A DNA stretch of 64,000 nt from Opisthocomus hoazin. Taxonomy: Eukaryota; Chordata; Aves; Opisthocomiformes; Opisthocomidae. A program made the translations under genes and the position numbers. The notes under the pieces are model-generated. The model made no database searches. It was not told the DNA's origin and saw nothing but the letters and a program-made list of their open reading frames with translations. The DNA lies in assembly GCF_030867145.1 (NCBI RefSeq), contig NC_134441.1, forward strand, positions 2,544,958-2,608,957, in the 5' to 3' direction. Shown piece after piece: positions 12,003 to 23,347 of this stretch. Numbering within the stretch: position 1 is the first letter of the stretch; each line of letters begins with the position of its first letter.

Positions 12003-13600
12003 ATGGCCTCAAGGTTACTGCGGGTGAGCGCGGCCCTGCGGCTGCTGCCCGCCGCCTGCTCCCGCGCCGCGCCCGCCCGCCGCCTCGCCGCGCCCGGTGA
12101 GCCCGGGGGGGACCGGGGCGGGGGGTGCGGGGAGGGGGGGGGGGGGGCATGGCGGGGCCGCGGCCTCCCGGGCTGACCGCCGTGCCCCGCAGGCGGCCTC
12201 GCCAGCGACGAGGAGCAGGCGACGGGGCTGGAGCGGAAGGTGCTGGAGGCCATGAACAAGGGGCTGGTGAGTGCGGGGGGAATGCGGGGGGGGCGGGGCC
12301 TGGGGGGGCGGGGGGGGCCCTGCGGGTGCTCACCCCCCCTCCCCGTGCCCCCCCCCCAGGACCCGTACAGCATCCTGCGGCCCAAGCGCTACGCGGGGAC
12401 CCGCGAGGAGCCCAACCTCGTCCCCTCCATCGGCACCAAGCGCATCGTCGGCTGCGTCTGTGAGTGTCTGTCCGTCCGTCCGTCCGTGTGGCCCCCCCCG
12501 CACCCCCCGGGCCGGCTCTGCCCCCCCCCCGCCTCCCTCCCTCCGCCCGTGTATCCCCTCGCGTCCCTCCGTCTGTCCCTGCTCCCCCTCCCTCTGTCCA
12601 GCTGTCTGCCTGGCCACCCCTGTCCCCTTCCGTCCATCCGTCTGTCTGTCCGTGTCCCCCCCTTGCCTCTCTCTCTCTGTCCGTCCATCCGTCCGTGTCC
12701 CCCCCACCTCCCTCTGTCCATCTGTGTCCCCCCTGCCTGCCTCCTTCCATCCATCTGCTTGTCCATCCGTGTCCCCCTCCATCTGTCTGTCTGTCTGTGT
12801 CCCCCTGGTGTCCCTCACTCTGTCCATCTGTCCGTCCATCCCCCCCCAGCTCCCTCTGTCCATCTGTGTCCCCCCCGCCTGCCTCCCTCCATCTGTCCGT
12901 CTGTCTGTCTGTGTTCCTGTGGTGTCCCTCCCTCTGTCTGTGTGGCCCCCAACTTCCCTGCCCCCATCTGTCCATGCCCCCCCACCTCCCTCTGTCCATC
13001 TGTCCGTGTCCCCCCCACCTGTGTCTGTCCTTCCATGTCACTCCCACCTGCCTCCCCCCATCCCTTTGTCCATGTGTCCCCCCAGCCTCCCTCCCCCGTC
13101 TGTCCGTCTGTCCCCCCTGCTTCCCTCCCTCCCCCTGTCCATCCATGTGTGTGTCCCCCCCGTCCATCTGTCGGCGTCCCCCACCTGCCTCCCTCCCGCC
13201 ATCCGTCTGTCTGTCTGCGGCCCCCCTCCTCCCTCACTCTGTCTGTCTGTCCGCGGCCCCCCTCCTCCCTCACTCTGTCCGTCTGTCCGCGGCCCCCCTG
13301 CCTGCCTCCCTCCCTCCCCCGTCTGTCCATGTTCCCCCCCCCACCTCCCTCCCTCCCTCTGCCCCCCTCCTCTCCCTCCCTCCCCCCATCCGTCTGTCCG
13401 TGTCCCCCCCACCTCCCTCCCCCCATCCGTCTGTCTGTGACCCCCCCGTCCGTGGGTCCCAGCCTCCTCCTCCTCTTCCTCCCGCAGGCGAAGAAGACAA
13501 CAGCTGCGTCGTCTGGTTCTGGCTGCACCAGGGCGAGGCCCAGCGCTGCCCCTCCTGCGGCGCCCACTACAAGCTGATCCCCCACCAGCTGCCCCACTGA
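12003..13600 (+). CDS. COX5B: COX5B, cytochrome c oxidase subunit 5B, mitochondrial
   Basis: Nuclear-encoded zinc-binding subunit of respiratory complex IV on the matrix side. Exons 12003-12096, 12193-12266, 12360-12459, 13488-13600 sum to 381 nt, 126 aa (human 129). The first ~30 residues ([18 protein letters not shown], then Arg/Ala-rich) are a typical mitochondrial presequence. The mature part has [38 protein letters not shown] and [20 protein letters not shown]. Zinc ligands of the family are the Cys pair in GCVCEED and the Cys pair in RCPSCGAHY; all are present. Ends in IPHQLPH. Intron 3 is expanded by a pyrimidine-rich minisatellite. Intact. Confidence 0.97.
12460..13470. repeat. CT-rich minisatellite in COX5B intron 3
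   Basis: Irregular tandem units of about 40-50 bp rich in CTGTCCGTC, CATCTGTCC and CCTCCCTC on the plus strand. It forms an almost continuous pyrimidine tract running up to the acceptor of exon 4. Purine-rich on the other strand, a candidate triplex or H-DNA former. Confidence 0.92.
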
Positions 13601-13677
13601 GGGGGGGCCGCGCCCGCCCCCCCCCGCCCGGCCCCACTGAGCCCCCCCCTGCCCGGCCCCGCCCGGGGGCCCCCCCA

Positions 13678-13684
13678 GATAAAG
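13678..13684 (+). other. Possible variant polyadenylation signal, COX5B
   Basis: GATAAAG lies 78 bp past the stop codon in an otherwise C-rich trailer and is followed by GTTTGTGTGTGG, a GT-rich downstream element. No canonical AATAAA is present nearby. The spacer from there to about 14040 shows no gene. Confidence 0.45.
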
Positions 13685-14039
13685 CGTTTGTGTGTGGAGA
13701 CCCCGACTCTGTCTGCGTGGGGGGGACGCAGCGCCCAGGGGTGCAGTGGGGGGGGCACATGGGCTGGGGGGTGGGGGGTGTAAAGCTGTTCCCATTCGGG
13801 GGGGTGGGGGGGATATGGGGGTGGGGGGCACTCAGGGTGGTGGGGCCGGGTTCACCGTGGTGCTCCCAGGTGCCCCCTGTGTTGCCGGGGTGGGTGCTGG
13901 TGCGGGCGGGTGCCCCCTCCCTGTGGGGTCCCCTTCCCCCCCCAGCTCCTGTCCCTGGAGGCCCCAGGGAGGGGTCCTGGGGGTCCCCGCAACAGCCCGG
14001 AGCCCGCCAGAGCCCCGCGGTGTGCCTGCCTTACCCCCG

Positions 14040-14452
14040 CGACGCGATGACGTCAGGCTGGGCCGCCATAACGTCATACCCCCCCCCCGCCGCCCCCCCA
14101 TCCAGGCCGCAGCGGGCGGAGCGCTGCTCCTCACCGCCCGCCCCCCCAGGGCGCGCGGCCAATGGGAGCTGCTGGCGGGCGTGATTGACAGCGGGTGGTG
14201 CCGAGGCTCGCCGGGGCGGGGCTCGCCGGGGGGGCGGGGCTTATTCCTGCCCGTCTCCCGAGCGGCGCGGGGGGGCGGGGCCTCCGCAGAGGGCGCGCGG
14301 GGACGCGGAGGGCGGGGCTTGGAGGGGCAGGCGGTGGAGTGCGGCGGTGACGTCACCCCTGTCGCAGAGGGGCGGGGCGGGGCGCGGGGCCGCGCGCCGG
14401 AAGCGGGGCGGCGCGCGCGGAAGGGCCGGCGGGGCCGGGGCGGGCGGACAAG
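14040..14452 (+). promoter_or_regulatory. PURB promoter with cAMP-response elements
   Basis: CpG island upstream of the PURB ATG. Two perfect palindromic CREs, TGACGTCA, at 14048-14055 and 14348-14355, plus a half-related TAACGTCA near 14070. A CCAAT box lies at about 14159 (GGCCAATGGG) and several GC boxes (GGGGCGGGG) follow. Suggests CREB/ATF input; inferred from motifs only. Confidence 0.6.
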
Positions 14453-15468
14453 ATGGCGGACGGGGACAGCGGCAGCGAGCGCGGCGGCAGCGGCGGCGGG
14501 GGGGGGGGGGTTCGCGGCCGCCCGCGGCGGAGCAGCCGGAGCGGGAGGAGGCGGCGGCGGGGCCGGGCCGGAGCAGGAGACGCAGGAGCTGGCCTCGAAG
14601 CGCCTGGACATCCAGAACAAGCGCTTCTACCTGGACGTGAAGCAGAACGCCAAGGGCCGGTTCCTGAAGATCGCCGAGGTGGGCGCGGGCGGCTCCAAGA
14701 GCCGCCTCACCCTCTCCATGGCCGTGGCCGCCGAGTTCCGCGATTACCTGGGCGACTTCATCGAGCACTACGCCCAGCTGGGGCCCTCCAGCCTCCAGCC
14801 CCGAGCAGCTGGCCCAGGCCGCCGGGCCCCCCGGCGAGGACGGCGCCGGCCCCGGCCCCCGCCGCGCCCTCAAGAGCGAGTTCCTGGTGCGGGAGAACCG
14901 CAAGTACTACCTGGACCTGAAGGAGAACCAGCGCGGGCGCTTCCTCCGCATCCGGCAGACCGTCAACCGCGGGCCCGGCGGGCCGGGGGGGTTCCCCGGG
15001 GGTCCCCCCGGGCTGCAGAGCGGCCAGACCATCGCCCTGCCCGCCCAGGGCCTGATCGAGTTCCGCGACGCCTTGGCCAAACTCATCGACGATTACGGGG
15101 GCGAGGAGGACGAGCTGGGCGGCCCCGGGGGCGGCGGGCCGGGCGGCGGGGGGCTCTACGGGGAGCTGCCCGAGGGCACCTCCATCACCGTGGACTCCAA
15201 GCGCTTCTTCTTCGACGTCGGCTGCAACAAGTACGGCGTCTTCCTGCGGGTGAGCGAGGTCAAGCCGTCCTACCGCAACGCCATCACCGTGCCCTACAAG
15301 GCCTGGGCCAAGTTCGGCGGCGCTTTCTGCCGCTACGCCGAGGAGATGCGCGACATCCAGGAGCGCCAGCGGGACAAGCTCTACGACCGCCGGCCCGGCC
15401 CGCCGGGGCCCGGCAGCGGCAGCGGCGCCGGCGACGACTCCGACGGCGACGACGTGGACGACGATTGA
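14453..15468 (+). CDS. PURB: PURB, purine-rich element-binding protein B (two apparent frameshifts)
   Basis: Single-stranded purine-rich DNA/RNA-binding repressor, encoded in one exon as in other vertebrates. The product begins [16 protein letters not shown] and has three PUR repeats: one around [20 protein letters not shown], one around [20 protein letters not shown] and one around [20 protein letters not shown]; the tail is acidic ([11 protein letters not shown]). The frame changes twice. First, a 13-G run at 14498-14510 has one base too many to connect the start to the [11 protein letters not shown] block. Second, a 7-bp direct duplication CTCCAGC at 14786-14792/14793-14799 interrupts the linker at GPSS/PEQLA. 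Without both the span would be 336 codons including stop (human protein 312 aa). The pristine PUR repeats argue for sequence error or a very recent lesion over old decay. Upstream neighbour of H2AZ2, as in human 7p13, supporting PURB over PURA. Confidence 0.9.
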
Positions 15469-15539
15469 GCCGACGACGACCCCCCCCCCCAGCTCCGAGG
15501 CCGGGCACCCCCTTCCCTCATCCCCACCTCCCCTCCCTC

Positions 15540-16330
15540 CCCGGGCTCCAACGATCCCCCCCCAATGGGGCAGAGGGGTCCCCAGCTCCAGCGATCCCCC
15601 CCCAATGGGGCAGAGGGGTCCCCAGCCCCCCCAGGCTCCAATGACCCCCCCCCAATGGGGCAGAGGGGTCCCCAGCCCCCCCCAGCTCCAACGATCCCCC
15701 CCTGAGACAGGGCTGAGGGGTCCCCAGCCCCACCTGGGCTCCAGCAATCCCCCCCCCAATGGGGCTGGGGGGTCCCTGACCCCCCCAGGCTCCAGCAATC
15801 GCCCCCCTGAGATGGGACAGAGGGGTCCCTGACCCCCCCCGGGCTCCAACGATCCCCCCCTGAGATGGGGCTGAGGGGTCCCCAGGGCTCCCCCAATCCC
15901 CCCCCATAATGGGGCAGAGGGGTCCTCAACGCCCCCCCCCCCGCGGGCTCCCCTGTTTCCCTCCCCCCGTGATGGGGTCGAGGGGTCCCCCAGGCCCCTC
16001 CGGGCTCCCCCAGCCCCCCCCCCACAACGTGGCTGAGGGGTCCCCGAGCTCCCCTGGGTCCCCCCGATCCCCCCCCGTGATGGGGCAGTGGGGTCCCCCA
16101 GTCCCCTCCGGGCTCCCCCCCCCCCACCGCAATGGGGCTGGGAGGTCCCTGACCCCCCCCGGCTCCCCCGATCCCCCCCGCGATGGGGCTGAGGGGTCCC
16201 CAAGCGTCACCCGGGCTCCCCTGATTGCTCCCCCCCCCCCCATGGCAGGGCTGAGGGGTCCCCGGGCTCCCCCGATCCCCCCCCCGCAACGGGGCAGAGG
16301 GGTCCCTGAGCCCCCACCGCCCCCCCCCCA
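15540..16330. repeat. Minisatellite at the start of the PURB 3'UTR
   Basis: About fifteen units of 45-60 bp with the phrase GATCCCCCC...AATGGGGC(A/T)G(A/G)GGGGTCCCC. CCCC/GGGG blocks within each unit can pair, so the transcript would carry serial hairpins just after the stop codon. Confidence 0.9.
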
Positions 16331-17778
16331 GCCCACAGTGGGAGCACCGGAGCTGGGGGGGGCGGGCACTGGGGGGGGGGGCCGCACCTGGACCAACGCC
16401 CGCACTCTCCCCTTTTAGATTTTTTCCCCCTTTATTCCCCCCCCCCCTTTTCCAAATTTTTTCCTTTTCACCCCCCAACCTTTTTTTTGGGGGGGCTGCA
16501 ACCCCCCCCCCCCCCCCAGTACCCGCCCAACGCTGGCAGCTCCCACCAATTCCAGCAGACTTCCACGGTTTGGATGATTTCTCCCCAATTTTACCCCCCC
16601 CCTTCCCCCCCTCCCCGCTGCCGGGGTGCGGAGCTCGCCGGGGCCCGACAGCGTCCCCTCGCTCCCGATGAGGCCGGGGGGGGGTCCGGCACCCCGAAAT
16701 CCGCCCGCTCCCCCCTCTTCCCGCGGCCACACCAGCTCGCAGGGCCACTGCGCCTTCGCCCCTCGGGTTTTTGGGGGGGTTTTGGGGGGGGTTTATTCCT
16801 CTTACTGGTTTTTACCGCCTGGCTTCGCCGCCCCGGGGCCAGCCGTCACCTCTCCGACGAAACGGATTTTTATTTTCTTTCCCCCCCCCCTCCTCACAAA
16901 TTTGTTTTAGCGAAATCGGGTCGGTCCTGCCCTTTCCGGAACGGTGTTTTTTTAAGCCACGTTATCCCGGGAACTCCGAACCGGACGGGGTTCGTCGCTC
17001 TTCATTCCAAAGTTTCTCGTCCGACAGCTTTCTCCGGTTTTAGGACTCAATTTTTTTGGTTTTTTTTTTTAAATTCATGAATTTTGACGTTTTTCCTGCT
17101 GTTTTCCGGGAGCCTGCGCCCGCTCGCCCTCCGATCTCAGCTGCCTCCTTAATTTATTGTGGCGGAGCCCGGCGTCTCCCTCTCTCCCTGTTTACTGGGG
17201 AGCGGCCGGCAGCGACCCCTCTCCGCGAGGCCGGGGGGACGCCAGCTCCGTCCCCCTCTCGCCCCCAAACCCCAGCCGAGCCCCGGGGCAGGGGGGACAC
17301 GCAGCCGTCCGTCCGTCCGTCCTCCGCACCTCAGCCCGCCCTCCCGGAGCTCTTTTTAAAGGGATTTTGACGGCGGATTCCTTCCGTTCATCCCGTTTTT
17401 AATTCTTCTCCGTCGCCAGGGACGGGGTTTCCTCACTGCTCGGGAGCAATAGTCTTCGATCTCCGTGTCCGCACCGCGTCCGTACTGTATTTTTGTACCC
17501 TCAGGCAGCTCTTTCCGGTGACGTCCTGCTGTAGCCACCCAGCCTCTTTTTCTTTTTCGTGTCCGCGCGCCTTCGGTTCTTTGCCGCGGAGGAAAAAAAA
17601 AAAAACCATGAAAAATCCACAAAAAAAACAAACCCCACCGAGTCGCCGCGGCCGGCGCCGGATCGGGGGGAGAACGCGGGGGCCGCCCGGCTCGGCGGCG
17701 ATGGACTTGCCGGCGTTCGGCTGCCGGGAGCCGGCGGCGAAGACGCAGGCGGTACCTCTCCTTTTATTTTTGAAGAGG

Positions 17779-17814
<36 letters not shown>

Positions 17815-17829
17815 GATATATATATATTC
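17779..17829. repeat. (AT)n microsatellite
   Basis: A run of AT dinucleotides of about 28 bp, then AAAAG, then a further (AT)n tract, inside the PURB 3'UTR. Likely polymorphic. Confidence 0.95.
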
Positions 17830-19882
17830 TTTTCTTTCCTTATTTTTCTTTTTTTTTGGCTGAATTGCGGTAATTTAGCCGTACCTTTCTACTCCGGGGC
17901 AGCGGCGGGGTCGCCGCCGGCCCGGCTCGGCTCTCGGCAGCCGCCTAGGAAATACGCGGAAGAGGAAAAAAGAAAAAGGCAACAAAACCGCCAAAAAATA
18001 AAGAAAAAGCAGCTCTCAAGCCAGGACCCAGCGGCGCGGCCGGCGTCGGGAGCGCCGGATCCCTGTGCAGAACCTTCCGCGGCTCCACGGGACCTTGCGG
18101 AGAGGAGCAGAGCGCGGCGGGGGAAGAAATCTCGCAGCCAAAAAAAACCGAAACCCAACGGCAAAACCATCGAAAAAAAAAGAAAATTAAAAAAAAACCA
18201 AGAAGCGAGAAGGGTTTTCGAAGCCGCCGCGGAGAGCGATTCGGAGAGGCGGGCGGCCGAGCCTCGGGCGCGAGCGAGGACTCGGGTGGTTTCTGCGTGG
18301 GGACGTGGGGTTTTTCGGTGAGTTTGGGGGGGTTTTGGGGTTTGGTTTTTTTTTCCCCCCCGCGGATGGGGAGCCGGCGCCGGGATCGGGCGGAGGATTC
18401 CCGAGGCGAGGCCGCAGCCGGGCGTCTCGGCGCGGCGCCGCGTTCCCTACGGATCTGTACGTGTGTATCAGATTCGCTTGGGGGTGGGTTTGAGTTTTGG
18501 TTTGGATTCTGTAGAAAACGGGCAAATTGCTTTTTTTTTTTTTTTAAATCTTGTTTTTTTTCTTTTAAAACCAGAAGGGGGGAAAAAAAATTTCATCCCG
18601 AGTTCTTGGAGCTTCCAGATTTTCTGTTGCCCCAGAAGGGACGGTTTGAGAGCGCGACTGTCGCTGTACAAAAAAAAAAAAAATCTTGTAAATCTTGTAT
18701 AGCGCCCCAAAATCGATGTAAATATCCAAAACGTCCGGGCCGAGCGCCGGGAGCCGTCAGCGGCTCCGTGAAAACTTAAAACTGCTTCAATTTTTCCCAC
18801 CCCCCCCCTGAAAATACGGAAGAAAATTGGAATTGCGCTGCCTGGGTCGCGGCTGTTGTCGGGGTCGCGGGGACCGGGAGCCCCTCGTGGTCCCCGGGAG
18901 GTGACCGGGCCCCGGGGCCGCCGCGCCGGGGAGAGCGGCGGTTGCTCTGGGTGGCGATTAAAACGAAAAACAACAACAGCAACAAAAAACAACCAACCCT
19001 CGCCGGCTTCTCTTTTAAAAAAGAAAAAAAATTAAAAAAAAAACATAGAAAAAAAGACAAAAATCTCGATAAAAAAGAAGCGTGAGCGAGCGATGACGGT
19101 ACTTGAGCTGATGCACACGGAGTCTCTCGGCGGATCCTCGCCGCCGCGCCGGGGTCCCCCGCCGGGAACCCTCCCGGCGAGCGCCCGGAGCTCGTCTGGG
19201 CGAGGCTCGGGCGCCGTCGCCCTCCTCTTCCTCGCGGAGCCGGTTGAGCCGGCGGCGCCGGTGCCGAGCGGAGCTGGCGGCGTCAGGTCCCGAGGCCGGG
19301 CGGGAGAGGAACGGCCGCGGCACCGGCAGCTTCGCGGCACCGGCAGCTTCGCGGCGCTGGCGTCTCTCCGGCGTCACCGTTTGGGGTCGGCGGCGGCGTC
19401 GAGGCCTCGAGGAGGTGACAACGTGTGACATCGCGCTGGCTGGCGGGAGATCGGCGCGGGGAGAAAGCGGATCCGAGAGCCGGGCCTGCCTTCGGCCGCC
19501 ATCCGCCGAGAGACCGGGAGCGTTCGCCCCGAAGTACCTTGAACGAAAGAAAAGAAAAGTTTTATTCCTCTTATTTTTTTAATGAAAGAAAAACAAAAAA
19601 TAAAGCAAACCATGCACTTTAGGCGGCCCAGCGCGGGGCTGCCGGCGCCCGGGGCGGGGGTCCCGGCCCCCCCCCTCCCTCCCTCTGCGGCCGGCGGGGC
19701 GGCTTCGGGAGACGCCGGGGAGCGGCCGGCGGTTGCCGAAGGCAGGTCCTGGATTTTACCACTAGCGAAGACGACGCCCGACGTGACGAACTCCTCGATG
19801 CTAGCGAGCACTCCTTACCGTAGCAGATTTTTGCAAATGGAGTTTTACAAGTCTATATTTAAAGAATTGTATGTTTGTAACA

Positions 19883-19888
19883 AATAAA
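19883..19888 (+). other. Polyadenylation signal, PURB
   Basis: Canonical AATAAA preceded by the AT-rich, TGTTTGTAA-containing tail typical of a 3' end. Composition returns to GC-rich immediately afterwards. Confidence 0.6.
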
Positions 19889-20194
19889 AAGTATGCGGAA
19901 AAGTGAATGAAAAAACCCCGCTCGGCCCCGTCTCGCTCCTTGGGGGGGCACAGCCGTCGCGGGGGGCTCGCGGGCGCGGCCCGGGGTGCTGGGGGGGGTC
20001 CCCAGAGCCGCGACGGGCACGTGGGGGTGCAGGGGATGGGGAGGGAGGAGGCCTTGGCACGGCACACGCGTGTTGTGTGTGTCATGGCATGCGCAGACCG
20101 GCCGGGCAAGGCGTGTGTAAGGCGTGTGCGCCGTGCAACGCGGCCGCGTGGTGTGTTCGTCACCGTACGGCCCTGTGTGCAGGTGTGATGCGTG

Positions 20195-20915
20195 TGTGCA
20201 GGTGTGTGTAAGGCGTGTGTAAGGTGTAAGGCGTGTGTAAGGCGTAAGATGTGTGTAAGGCATAAGGCGTGTGTAAGGCATGTGTAAGGCATGTGTAAGG
20301 CGTGTGTAAGGCATAAGGCGTGTATAAGGCGTGTGTAAGGCGTAAGACATGTGTAAGGCATGTGTAAGGCGTGTGTAAGGCATAAGGCGTGTATAAGGCG
20401 TGTGTAAGGCGTAAGACATGTGTAAGACATGTGTAAGGCGTGTGTAAGGCGCAAGGCGTGTGTAAGGCATAAGACGTAAGGCGTGTGTAAGGCATGTAAG
20501 GCGTGTGTAAGGCATGTGTAAGGCATGTGTAAGGCATGTGTAAGGCGTAAGGCGTGTGTAAGGCGTGTATAAGGCATGTGTAAGGCATAAGGCATGTGTA
20601 AGGCGTGTGTAAGGCATGTGTAAGGCATGTGTAAGGCGTGTGTAAGGCGTGTGTAAGGCGTAAGGCGTGTGTAAGGCGTGTGTAAGGCGTGTGTAAGGCG
20701 CGTGTAAGGTGTGTGTAAGGCATGTGTAAGGCGTGTGTAAGGCATGTGTAAGGCATAAGGCATGTGTAAGGCGTGTGTAAGGCATGTGTAAGGCGTGTGT
20801 AAGGCGTGTGTAAGGCGTAAGGCATGTATAAGGCATGTGTAAGGCGTAAGGCATGTGTAAGGCGTGTGTAAGGCGCGTGTAAGGCGTGTGTAAGGCATGT
20901 GTAAGGCGTGCACAC
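20195..20915. repeat. TAAGGC minisatellite downstream of PURB
   Basis: Tandem array of about 70 short units: an 11-bp form GTGTGTAAGGC, a variant GCATGTGTAAGG, and 7-bp forms lacking GTGT. The 11/7 mixture creates higher-order phrases that recur. Flanked from 20040 to 21060 by related GTGTGCAAGGCGTG sequence. Open frames such as the His-Ala-Leu-rich ones on the minus strand are repeat artefacts. Confidence 0.95.
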
Positions 20916-21914
20916 AGCTGCGTGGCGTGTTCGCAGCCGTCAGGCCCCGTGCGCAGGCGCGATGCGTGTGTGTGGGCACATGTAAGGCGTGTTCGCCGCC
21001 GCACGGCCGTGTGCGCAGGCGCGATGCGTGTGCGTGTGCAAGGCGTGTTCGCCGCCGTGCGCGTGGCGTGTGGCCCGGCAGTCCCGTGCCGCCCCGCCGG
21101 CGGCGAAGCCTCCCGCTCCCGGCCGGCGTGCGGTGACGCAGGCGCTGCAGCCCCGCGCCGCATTCAGCGCTGCGGCTCCCTGCGGGCGCGGGCTCATCTG
21201 AGGACACGAGCGGGAGCCGCCTGCGCGTGAGCCGCCGCCGCGGAACCGCAGCCGCGGCCTGGCCTGACCTCGTCCCGGGGGGCCGAGTCCCCTCCGAGCG
21301 GGGTCCCGCGCCCCTCGGTCCCCCAACACGGAGCAAGCAGCCGCTCCAGCCCCCCCCCAGAAGGAAGCGGGGGGCTGTGGGGGGGGCACTGGGGACAGCT
21401 GGGGGGGCCCCGTGCGCAGCCGGCGCCTGGGGCAGCTGCTGCGTGCGGGGCAGGTGCAGGCAGCCCCCCACTCCCTTGGGGGGGGGACCGGGAGCAGCTG
21501 TGGGGCCTGGGGGGCTCAGGGACCCCCCCCCACTCTGAGGCAGCTGCGGTGAGGTGCCCCCCACCCCCTGCACACTGCTGGAGGGAAACGGAGGCGAGGA
21601 AACGCCCGGGGTGGGACAGCGACCGAGCGAAGGCGCCTTCCTCGCCTTCCTCCTCCTCCTCCTCCTCGCGGTGCAGCGGTCCCCTACCTGCTCCGTCCCG
21701 TCCCAGGGGCTCCGCAGCTCTGTCCTGGGGGGGGGGGTGTCCCGCAGCCGCCCCCAGCTCAGCTAAAACCCGAGGCTGCTCTTCCGCCGTTCACCTGGGC
21801 ACGCAAAACCTCGTTTGGTTTGACGCTGGAAGGGGCTCGTCAGGAAAAATTAAAATTGAAAGAGTTTTTATTTCCTACAACATGCTCCCTAGCGCACCCC
21901 CCCCGACCCGTCAC

Positions 21915-22495
21915 AGTCCAGAGCAGGAATTTTTTTTGGGGGGGTATTTCTTTTTTGGCCATTATTTTGTCCCTGCCATTACCAGCCACCAGAGCAGGAA
22001 TTTGGGGGGGGGGGGGGGGGGAATTTTTTTTTTTTTTGGGCCGTTTCACTGATTCACAAATCATTTCACGGGTTAATCATAATTTTGAGAAAGAAAGTTG
22101 AAAGAGACTGGGCTTAAAACCACCACTCCAGGGCCCACTGTGCCTGAAGCTGGTGTCAAAGTTTAATTATAGAAAACCCCCACTTACCATTTCAGTGGAA
22201 CGCATACAGCGTTGCATTTATCGTATTAAAAAGGATGTCTGCAACGTCAAGGAATCAGTTATTTTGGGGAATGCAGAAAAGGAGCATAAAGTTCCTTGAA
22301 TATTAATAATTAATAATAATTAATTATTTTGTCCCTGCCATTAGCAGCCACCAGAGCAGGAATTTTCTGGGGGGGATTTTTTTTTTTGGCTTTTATTTTG
22401 TCCCTGCCATTACCAGGCACCAGAGCAGGAATTTTTTGGGGGGTGATTTTTTTTCTTTGGCCGTTATTTCGTCCCCGCCATTACCAACCACCGTC
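21915..22495. repeat. Dispersed copies of a ~70-bp repeat between PURB and H2AZ2
   Basis: At least five copies of TTTTGTCCCTGCCATTACCA followed by CCACCAGAGCAGGAATTTT, a G-run, a T-run and TTTGGCC. They form two clusters, 21915-22035 and 22325-22495, separated by ordinary AT-rich sequence. Unit recurs at about 70 bp within a cluster. The 20.9-22.9 kb spacer otherwise shows no gene. Confidence 0.85.
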
Positions 22496-22929
22496 CCCTT
22501 CACCTCTCCACGTCCCCCCCGCACCCCGGCCTGCGTCGCCTGGCTGCCCCTGCCCCGCTTACCCTCACCTCACCCTGCGGGCCGGGCCCAGCCTTTATTT
22601 CTGAGCTGCCTGAAAAACACAGAGGGAACGACTCGCGGGGGGGGGGGGGGGACGACCGGGGAAGGGATCCCCTCCCCTCAGGGCTGCCCCGCGGCCTCCG
22701 GGCCGAGCTCGGCGCTTCGTAACGCGGGCTGGAGCCCGCCGAGGCCGCGCCTCAGGCCCGAGCCATGAGGGGCATGGCGGGAGGCTCCGAGGGGAGCGGG
22801 GACACCCGGGGTGCGTGCAGCGCCCCTGAAGCCCGCGCAGCCCCGCGGGGAGGGCGGGGCCCTGTCAGGAGCGAAGCCCTCCCCCCCCCCCCCTCAGCGC
22901 CGCGCAAACAAACAACACGGGGGGCGGGG

Positions 22930-23347
22930 AGAGAATGGGCGGGAAAGGTTCGTCCCCTCCCGTTGGCTCCGCGAGCTGTCTGTCTTTTCGGCCCCACCCC
23001 TGAGCAGCGGCCCCCTGTTGCTATTAGTAAAGGATCACGTCACTCCGCTGCACCGCCCACCGGCTCGCCAGCCGGGCCCGCCCCCCTCCTCCCCCGCCCG
23101 CGTGCCGTGTGCAAAGGAAAAACAGCCGTTAAACGGGCCGCGAGGAGGAGCCAGCGAGGGGCCAAGAAGCGGCGCCCAGATTGGCGGCGGCCGGATGTTC
23201 AAACTAATATTGGACGTCTTGATTGGCGTCCGCTCGCCGCGGCAGGCCGGGCGCCGTCCTCGCACTCGGGCGGGTTATTGTCTGGCGGCTCCTGAGGCGG
23301 CTCCAGCGCAGACCCGGGACCGGAGCTCAGGCGGCGGCGGCGGCACC
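22930..23347 (+). promoter_or_regulatory. H2AZ2 promoter: E2F-like site and three inverted CCAAT boxes
   Basis: GGCGGGAAA (E2F-like) at 22938-22946. Three ATTGG motifs, i.e. inverted CCAAT boxes for NF-Y, at 23180-23184, 23209-23213 and 23222-23226. This layout is typical of proliferation-linked promoters, including replication-independent histone genes. CpG island continues into intron 1. Confidence 0.75.

Larger units (their letters stand above)
15469..19900 (+). other. PURB 3' untranslated region
   Basis: No coding signal. First part (to ~16330) is a GC-rich repeat, then composition drops sharply to AT-rich sequence with many T and A runs, unlike the rest of the window. It extends to a canonical AATAAA at 19883-19888. 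Human PURB also has an unusually long 3'UTR, so assignment as UTR is reasonable though the poly(A) site is inferred. Confidence 0.7.

Noticed and set aside
11176-13167. Minus-strand frame of 663 codons opposite COX5B
   Set aside because: Antisense to COX5B and to two minisatellites; Gly/Asp/Arg repeats only.
14453-15468. PURB as an old processed pseudogene
   Set aside because: PURB is naturally intronless; promoter CREs, long 3'UTR and conserved synteny are present and the PUR repeats are undamaged.
19801-21573. Minus-strand frames of 434 and 590 codons rich in His-Ala-Leu-Tyr-Thr
   Set aside because: Translation of the TAAGGC minisatellite; no start context, no family resemblance.
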